From assembly GCA_014885115.2 (NCBI GenBank), contig WKLE02005671.1:1-12433 (forward strand): a stretch of 12,433 nucleotides of DNA. Direction: 5' to 3'. Positions within the stretch are counted from its first letter, which is position 1, and each line of letters opens with the position of its first letter. The translations under genes and the position numbers were made by a program. Shown one piece after another: positions 8,334 through 12,433 of this stretch. The notes under the pieces were generated by a model. The model saw only the letters and a list, made by a program, of their open reading frames with translations, was not told the origin of the DNA and did no database searches. The stretch is from Asterionellopsis glacialis. Taxonomy: Eukaryota; Bacillariophyta; Plagiogrammaphyceae; Rhaphoneidales; Asterionellopsidaceae.

Positions 8334-8607
8334 AAGAATGATGATGGATGTATATAAATCATAATGATATTATTAACATCACTTTACTGCAGTGTTTTGT
8401 ACGCATACGTGCAATTCCAGATATTGGGCTGTTGTCTGTCTCTCATGGCATGAATCCATCTCTAGATAGAGTGTGTTGTTTGTGGTACTTAATATTTAAA
8501 TTAATCATTTATAATGAATTTGGATTGTAAGTAGTCGAATATGGAAGTTCTTTAGGTGAAGTCATCTATTTCGATATTCAGACTGGATGCAATAGAGAGT
8601 CACGTGA

Positions 8608-8672
8608 GTACATGGGATCTGGAGGAGTAGTCCTCTGGGAATAGGAGACTCTTTAGTTAGTAGTCCATGTAC
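8608..8672. repeat. Inverted repeat with 8-bp arms (GTACATGG / CCATGTAC)
   Basis: The arm gtacatgg at 8608-8615 is the exact reverse complement of ccatgtac at 8665-8672. The 49-base interior contains a further small hairpin, gagga (8622-8626) with tcctc (8631-8635). A perfect palindrome actgtacagt follows at 8707-8716. These arms open the first GTAC-dense island. Confidence 0.55.
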
Positions 8673-8758
8673 CTCTGTCGTGATGGCTGCTAAGGAGATT
8701 CTAGATACTGTACAGTCAGTTCATAAAAAAACTACCTTAAAAAAATAGTAGACTGAAG

Positions 8759-8794
8759 TACCTGTTACATGTACGGTACTTATCCTAACAGGTA
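8759..8794. repeat. Hairpin with perfect 9-bp arms TACCTGTTA / TAACAGGTA
   Basis: The left arm 8759-8767 and right arm 8786-8794 are exact reverse complements around an 18-base loop that itself contains two GTAC sites (8771, 8776). It stands immediately before a second hairpin whose arms share the ACCTG core. The pair looks like one structured repeat unit; no flanking target-site duplication was identified. Confidence 0.65.
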
Positions 8795-8801
8795 TAATAC
8801 T

Positions 8802-8843
8802 TACCAGGTACTCTAGGACTAGTTCTAGGTACTGTACCTGGTA
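8802..8843. repeat. Hairpin with perfect 10-bp arms TACCAGGTAC / GTACCTGGTA
   Basis: The arms lie at 8802-8811 and 8834-8843. The 22-base interior contains ctaggactagttctag (8813-8828), itself a palindrome with a single mismatched pair, so the whole block can fold as a nested stem. The outer arm word TACCTGGTA recurs at 10575, 10610 and (reverse) 10626, showing that this is a dispersed family within the window. Confidence 0.7.
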
Positions 8844-8920
8844 TGTAAAAGCCTCTTTTTTCTACAGGGGATCGAGTTCTGAGAGCTCTTTGAAGAGGGT
8901 TTTAAATCCGAGTTTTCTGA

Positions 8921-8970
8921 TTGACACCGAAACATGGCTTCTTTTTGGATTCTCATTTTTTGACACCGAA
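8921..8970 (+). promoter_or_regulatory. Direct repeat TTGACACCGAA, two copies
   Basis: The 11-mer ttgacaccgaa occurs at 8921-8931 and again at 8960-8970, 39 bases start to start, 105 to 154 bases upstream of the ATG at 9075. Both copies are followed by an (a)cat string and sit in T-rich DNA. Same-strand duplicated 11-mers just upstream of a start are candidate transcription-factor sites; no factor is assigned. Confidence 0.4.
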
Positions 8971-9074
8971 CATCTTCTCGAGTGCTAGTCTGCATCTTCT
9001 ATTCGAAATATACTATTTTTTGGATACACTATTTAGACCGACGCAACGAACCCACAAAAAGCTGAAGAACAACA

Positions 9075-9485
9075 ATGAAATTAATTACTATTTTTGCTGT
9101 TATCCATACAGCCAACTGCTTTTCACGCAATCTACAAAGTGTCCAGTCATCAGGAAACATCTCCACTTTCAATCATTTGACTAAACCTGTTGACGGGAAC
9201 GAACACGTTGACCATGTAATCCCACCTAAAATACGTTCAGCTGTAGCCAAGGCACGTCGAGTGAAAATCGGTATTCTAGGAGAAGATGACATAGCCCATG
9301 AAGACCATATTATTCCAACCAAGAAGCGCCCGAATATATCCAAATTACGACGTGAAAAACTTGGTTTGTCTGATGAATTTATAATGAATGACTTTGAACT
9401 AGACAATGATTTTTTGAAGCGCGATAGTACAAATTATGATGTAGGGATGGCTATTCGAGTTGTAAAGAGTCTGCTTGCGCCTTAG
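9075..9485 (+). CDS. Small exported or plastid-targeted protein with two 30-residue repeats (unknown function)
   Basis: I do not recognise this 136-residue protein. It starts at an ATG with A at -3. Residues 1-15 (MKLITIFAVIHTANC) form a short signal peptide; the predicted cut leaves Phe16, and the next 24 residues have Arg and Lys, many Ser and Asn and no acidic residue. That matches the ASAF-type bipartite presequence used for diatom plastids, although plain secretion is possible. Residues 44-73 and 75-104 are two copies of one motif: H-x-D-H-x-I-P-x-K-x-R, four positions later K-x-R-R-x-K-x-G-x-x-x-E, 13 of 30 positions identical. The conserved basic residues with paired His/Asp suggest binding of an acidic partner or metal, which is inference. 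The tail (105-136) is acidic, then basic. The TAG stop at 9483 is followed by a +1 open frame to 9627, so the C-terminus may be incomplete. Confidence 0.68.
   Translation: MKLITIFAVIHTANCFSRNLQSVQSSGNISTFNHLTKPVDGNEHVDHVIPPKIRSAVAKARRVKIGILGEDDIAHEDHIIPTKKRPNISKLRREKLGLSDEFIMNDFELDNDFLKRDSTNYDVGMAIRVVKSLLAP
9204..9386 (+). repeat. Intragenic tandem duplication (two 30-codon units)
   Basis: Codons 44-73 (9204-9293) and 75-104 (9297-9386) encode the two copies of the H-D-H-IP-K-R...K-RR-K-G-E motif, separated by a single Ala codon. The DNA copies have diverged considerably, whereas the spacing of His, Asp, Pro, Lys, Arg and Gly is kept, so the duplication is old and the motif appears to be under constraint. 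Confidence 0.7.
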
Positions 9486-10294
9486 GGAGGATATTGCACT
9501 TAACAGAATAACGGCTCAGCTAGAAGAACAGTTGGTATCTCTGAAATTGAAATTTTTTTCTCTCTCTAAAATGAAGGTAGCGGTGACTATCCATATTCAC
9601 AACCTCTCGGTGTGTACACGTTTTTAAAGACAACAAGGATGCATGTAAACTTTTAAATCATTCGTTTGAAGAAAAAGAATAATTGAAATCTTCACGCATG
9701 TATTTATTTTTTGCTTGTGATTTATAATAGAAGTCCTCCAGCGTGTTCGTGGACTTTCCAAAGCATGGAGAAATGCCAAGCTTTGACTTAACTCCTCTTC
9801 GTTGTATTAAGTTGTTTTAGAGTGCCGATTCTTAGAAATAGGTGGAATTGTACCGTAGACACTAGGAGTACCTTATCTAAACTTCTCTATCGTGGAGCAG
9901 AACTGAAATCGGCTTTCGGAGCAAGAAAATATTAAAGGATTGAAATAACATCGGGATTGCATCAAACTCAAAGTTTTGGCAAAAATTTGAATTATCATTT
10001 TTGTAGTAGAGAGTAGCAAATTAGCAGCCGGGTATCAATATTGGTCAATGGCGAAAACAAAAGGTACTAACTACTGTAATCGTTTCATAGGACAACTGGA
10101 GACGTGCTTCCTTGTTGGACCCAGTCGTATCCAGAGTCCTGAGACGAATCAAGTTAACGAAACGATTCCTGTCGGCTGGTCCCTGTTACAACCTTCTTTC
10201 GACTCTTTACTTTATGCAAGTACACCTTGAGATTTTATATTCTATTTTGAGTCGTACTGTACCTCTGTTCGGCCAAGGGTTCGGCAAAAGCAAA

Positions 10295-10303
10295 GTAGGA
10301 CTA
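10295..10303 (+). repeat. Dispersed word GTAGGACTA (one of four copies)
   Basis: The 9-mer gtaggacta occurs here, at 10548-10556 and at 12145-12153, and as its reverse complement at 12162-12170. A related word, gtaggacc, occurs at 10463-10470 and reversed at 10644-10651 and 12294-12301. All are in noncoding DNA. A given 9-mer is expected about 0.1 times in both strands of a window this size. Confidence 0.6.
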
Positions 10304-10574
10304 AGTACAGTTAACCCAACAAGGATCGTTGGTTGCTTTTGCAGTTGTGCGTCAAAAGGTCTTCTGGTCAAAAAGACATGCTGTCCATACAAAAAGTGAG
10401 GAGTACCAGGGGTACAAGCATCAGACTGTCTAGTCTACGTGTAACTGATACACTTACTACCTGTAGGACCTAAAGGTTTCAATCGCAAGGTACCTGTATA
10501 TCAGAGAACTTGCCTCTCAATAAACAGACACCAACCATAGGTCAATCGTAGGACTATGATAAGTGATACGATCT

Positions 10575-10634
10575 TACCTGGTACATAGAAGTTGACCAGA
10601 CCAGCAACCTACCTGGTACCAGAGGTACCAGGTA
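10575..10634. repeat. Hairpin with perfect 11-bp arms, TACCTGGTACC-AGA-GGTACCAGGTA, plus an extra upstream arm
   Basis: The arms 10610-10620 and 10624-10634 are exact reverse complements with a three-base loop. A further copy ttacctggtac at 10574-10584 can pair with gtaccaggtaa at 10625-10635, so two alternative 11-bp stems compete for the same right arm. The same 9-base core forms the hairpin at 8802-8843. Each stem contains GTAC. Function is unknown; a degraded miniature inverted-repeat element or a replication or recombination hairpin is possible. Confidence 0.75.
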
Positions 10635-10873
10635 AGAGATAGAGGTCCTACAGGAAGGTACAGAACGAGTCTGGTTTACGGTGGGCCACTGCTGTTTCTT
10701 TCTGCGGAGCAAGTGCAGTTGCGACTGGGTGGCAATGGTAAATTAAGTGATAAGTTAGCGATCAGAAGCAGAAGATAATTACCTTATACTAACTACTCAA
10801 ACACTGCAGTAGTGAATTGGAGATCTAATTTTTTTCAACGGATGTAAAAGCTTGAAAAACCTTTCAAAATTTG

Positions 10874-11758
10874 ATGATAAAGGGATTTTTGCTGCCATCA
10901 TTCTCCGCAGCAGCTCTTGCTTTTCGAGGTCCGTCTGCTTTTTCACAGAAGCACTTCGCTTCAGCTAAAAGGGATTTTGTTTTGTTTACAGGAATTACTA
11001 ATGATTCTGCAGGAATGGTTCAAATATTCGGCAAAAGATCGACCGATTGGGTCGAGGATGAGTTCATCGAAAACTCATCGAAAAGGACAAAAACGGATAT
11101 AATATCGACTTCGAACGTTTCGGAGGACGAGGACAGTTGGACTAAGGCAACACGACACCTCCTTGAAAATGGAACATGTAAAACAGATAATCATAATCTA
11201 TTTTTTAATTTTGGCCCAGTTGGAGCTTCCATTGTTTTAGTGTGGCGAGGAGTTTGGGACTTGCAAGACACCTACGTATATCCGGAGGACACCGTGCTAT
11301 CGGCAACATTAAGCGTTGTATTTGGGGTTATTGTAGGAGCTCTGTGTCAGACGTCCTCAAGGGAATCAAAAAAATCATATCAGACGGAAGGATTGAAATC
11401 TATGTATTTTGATGTTCTATTTACCCTATGTGCATCAATCGCTTGTATTTCGTACTGGAGAGGTGTATGGTTATTATGGGATCAATGTGTGTTCCCATCA
11501 AATCCAACCATTCAACACTTACTTGGTTTGGTATTGGGTTCCGTTATTTTGTTAATATTTGGTCAGTTTAAGGTAGGAGTGCCAGGTCCTCCCATTTTCT
11601 TTCCACCGGTTGATGCAGATGGCTGGCTACATATCGAAGTTGATAATGATGAGCAAAGTGAAGATCTGTATGTCGAAATGACCGGTCTGAACGGCGACTC
11701 TAGACATGGTGCCTCAGTCGATTTGCCATTGTCACAAGAAGAGACTAAAGAAATATAG
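10874..11758 (+). CDS. Four-helix membrane protein with two WRGVW repeats (Fuseless-like), predicted plastid or secretory route
   Basis: This 294-residue protein starts at the ATG at 10874 (an upstream TTG is not a credible start; a frame stop lies at 10853). Residues 1-16 (MIKGFLLPSFSAAALA) are a signal peptide, and cleavage before Phe17 gives FRGPSAFSQ, a good ASAF-type plastid presequence followed by a basic stretch. The loop 55-110 is polar and acidic. Hydrophobic helices lie near 111-124, 142-158, 180-195 and 214-231. The first pair carries WRGVWDLQDTYVYPED (124-139) and the second WRGVWLLWDQCVFPSN (195-210), so the core is an internal duplication W-R-G-V-W-x-L-x-D-x-x-V-x-P followed by a helix. 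The WRG-W and Asp pattern resembles the Fuseless membrane family, known from a Drosophila protein needed at synaptic active zones, but I cannot confirm it here. After the last helix come a PGPPIFFPP motif and an acidic tail. Transport or scaffold function is unknown. Confidence 0.72.
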   Translation: MIKGFLLPSFSAAALAFRGPSAFSQKHFASAKRDFVLFTGITNDSAGMVQIFGKRSTDWVEDEFIENSSKRTKTDIISTSNVSEDEDSWTKATRHLLENGTCKTDNHNLFFNFGPVGASIVLVWRGVWDLQDTYVYPEDTVLSATLSVVFGVIVGALCQTSSRESKKSYQTEGLKSMYFDVLFTLCASIACISYWRGVWLLWDQCVFPSNPTIQHLLGLVLGSVILLIFGQFKVGVPGPPIFFPPVDADGWLHIEVDNDEQSEDLYVEMTGLNGDSRHGASVDLPLSQEETKEI

Positions 11759-12144
11759 CTGCAAGATCTTTGGTGTCCACTGCATTTTTTATATTGAAAT
11801 ACTGGTGATCACAGACTGACATTAGACTGGCTTTTTCTTTTTAAAAAAAAGTTTCAGTCAGCAATCCGGCAAATGAAAATTGAAACTTTAGAATAATTGC
11901 ATTTTCAGAATTTGCATTATGGTTTATTTTTTGAACATGCCCAAAATTCTTCTTTACATGTAATGGGTCATAACTGAAGAATCTTGAAATCCTATTCAAT
12001 TTAGTGCTTTCCTGATTTGCACCATTGGACTCTATCTATCTACTATAGGTCTTGCTGATATAATTTGACGCTGTCTACTCTCTAGAGAGCTAATTTAGCT
12101 GCTACCAGAAAAAAAGATGCATTGAAGATTGATAAGACTGTATG

Positions 12145-12170
12145 GTAGGACTAGGACGTCGTAGTCCTAC
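12145..12170. repeat. Inverted repeat GTAGGACTA / TAGTCCTAC
   Basis: The 9-bp arms 12145-12153 and 12162-12170 are exact reverse complements separated by eight bases containing the palindrome gacgtc. The arm word is the same 9-mer found singly at 10295 and 10548, linking this hairpin to the dispersed word family. Confidence 0.7.
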
Positions 12171-12258
12171 ATGCAATAATATCCATACCTGCCAAAAAAT
12201 AAAAATTTTGTTGTGTGCGTCCCTGGCAAAAATACTAATCCATTTTTTTCTTGGGTCC

Positions 12259-12344
12259 TCTAGAGAGAGAGAGAGAGCTCTCTCTAGTAGAGAGGTCCTA
12301 CTCTAGCTAGAGAGAGACTCTACTCTCTACTAGAGAGAGAGAAA
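12259..12344. repeat. CTAGAGAG palindrome cluster
   Basis: About 86 bases are built almost only of CTAG, GAGA and CTCT. The arm ctagagagag (12260-12269) pairs with ctctctctag (12278-12287), ctctagctagag (12301-12312) is a perfect 12-bp palindrome, and ctctcta-c-tagagag lies near 12325-12339. The 11-mer agaggtcctac at 12291-12301 is shared with 10641-10651. A related palindrome ctctctagagag occurs near 12078-12089. Strong hairpin or cruciform potential is seen directly; the role is unknown. Confidence 0.75.
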
Positions 12345-12356
12345 GAAAAAGTCATT

Positions 12357-12366
12357 GGAGCGCTCC
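12357..12366. repeat. Perfect 10-bp palindrome GGAGCGCTCC
   Basis: This sequence equals its own reverse complement. It stands 13 bases after the CTAGAGAG cluster and is much richer in GC than its surroundings. Confidence 0.5.
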
Positions 12367-12399
12367 TAAAACTCTTTTTCGAGCAAAAAAGCTAAATTG

Positions 12400-12419
12400 A
12401 CCCGGCCTCTTTTCCGGGT
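12400..12419. repeat. Small GC-rich hairpin ACCCGG / CCGGGT
   Basis: The arms 12400-12405 and 12414-12419 are exact reverse complements with an eight-base, pyrimidine-rich loop. A GC stem near the window edge could be part of a neighbouring transcript end or leader, but the adjacent gene is outside the window. Confidence 0.45.
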
Positions 12420-12433
12420 TTCCCCGTAACAAA

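Larger units (their letters stand above)
8334..9074. other. Intergenic region rich in palindromes
   Basis: No convincing gene is present; a 60-codon frame at 8348-8530 is AT-rich and unrecognised. The first 200 bases should hold the 3' end of the preceding gene. From 8608 the DNA is full of GTAC-centred palindromes and paired arms, and 8921-8970 carries a direct repeat that may belong to the promoter of the next gene. Confidence 0.65.
9486..10873. other. Intergenic region, about 1.4 kb, no confident gene
   Basis: Two overlapping frames (10048-10230 and 10112-10399) lack recognisable features and lie in DNA with the same word repeats as other noncoding parts, so they are not called. 9486-9627 is open in the +1 frame of the preceding gene. 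9628 to about 10200 shows nothing identifiable. 10220-10661 is a GTAC-dense palindromic island. The promoter of the next gene should lie in 10680-10873, where a T-rich tract at 10829-10836 is the only notable element. Confidence 0.6.
11759..12433. other. Terminal intergenic region with palindromes
   Basis: No gene is recognised in these 675 bases. 11840-11848 is an A-tract after ttttt, which could act in 3'-end formation of the preceding gene. From about 12075 the DNA is dominated by CTCTAGAGAG-type palindromes and paired arms, itemised separately. Confidence 0.65.

Noticed and set aside
8348..8530. 60-codon ORF after the tail-anchored gene
   Set aside because: AT-rich 3' region, no recognisable motif, and poor protein character; most likely part of a 3' untranslated region.
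8921..9184. 87-codon frame overlapping the start of the small repeat gene
   Set aside because: It opens at TTG and lies in a different frame from the well-supported signal-peptide gene at 9075; its composition is Phe/Tyr/Leu-rich as expected from T-rich upstream DNA.
9462..9485. GTAAAG...CCTTAG as a 24-base intron removing the stop of the small repeat gene
   Set aside because: Too short for a spliceosomal intron, and its removal leads to GGYCT and a stop rather than into the coding-looking +1 frame.
10048..10399. Overlapping 60- and 95-codon frames in the intergenic region
   Set aside because: No domain, signal peptide or repeat recognised, two frames compete for the same DNA, and the 3' half contains the dispersed noncoding words GTACTGTACCT and GTAGGACTA.

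Overview
The window looks like nuclear DNA of a photosynthetic stramenopile, most probably a diatom. The reasons are that all five protein genes are long intron-free reading frames with eukaryotic start contexts, that one protein is an unmistakable CLU/clustered-mitochondria protein, and that two proteins begin with a signal peptide whose predicted cleavage site is followed by phenylalanine (the 'ASAF'-type plastid presequence of diatoms). Species cannot be named from the sequence. No rRNA, tRNA, CRISPR array, transposase or viral gene was seen.

Layout. 169-1125 (+) is a plant-like N-acetylglucosamine kinase of the BadF/BadG ATPase family, preceded by an in-frame 11-codon upstream ORF. It converges, with only 49 bp between stop codons, on 1175-5887 (-), a 1570-residue CLU protein with charged low-complexity linkers. 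A divergent intergenic region of about 960 bp (5888-6848) holds a pair of TGACGT/ACGTCA motifs near CLU, a GA microsatellite, a tandem 11-bp TATA-rich duplication and a purine-rich leader. 6849-8333 (+) encodes a 494-residue, mostly disordered protein with a single C-terminal membrane anchor. 9075-9485 (+) encodes a 136-residue exported or plastid-targeted protein with two copies of a 30-residue motif; an open frame continues in +1 after its stop. 10874-11758 (+) encodes a four-helix membrane protein with two WRGVW-x-L-x-D repeats, resembling the Fuseless family, behind an ASAF-like presequence. Three ORFs commonly called from GTG/TTG codons were trimmed to, or confirmed at, their true ATG.

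The gene-poor right third (8334-12433) is the unusual part. Its intergenic DNA is built from a small vocabulary of palindromic words (TACCTGGTA, GTAGGACTA, GTAGGACC, GTACTGTACCT, CTAGAGAG) forming hairpins. Two islands with about ten times the GTAC density of the coding DNA lie either side of the small duplicated-motif gene, and a CTAGAGAG palindrome cluster ends the window. The genes do not form an obvious single pathway: they look like ordinary neighbours (sugar salvage, mitochondrial mRNA handling, a tail-anchored protein and two organelle or secretory-route proteins). No complete new defence or biosynthetic system is visible. The best leads for novelty are the two small lineage-specific proteins with plastid-type presequences and the palindromic word islands around them.
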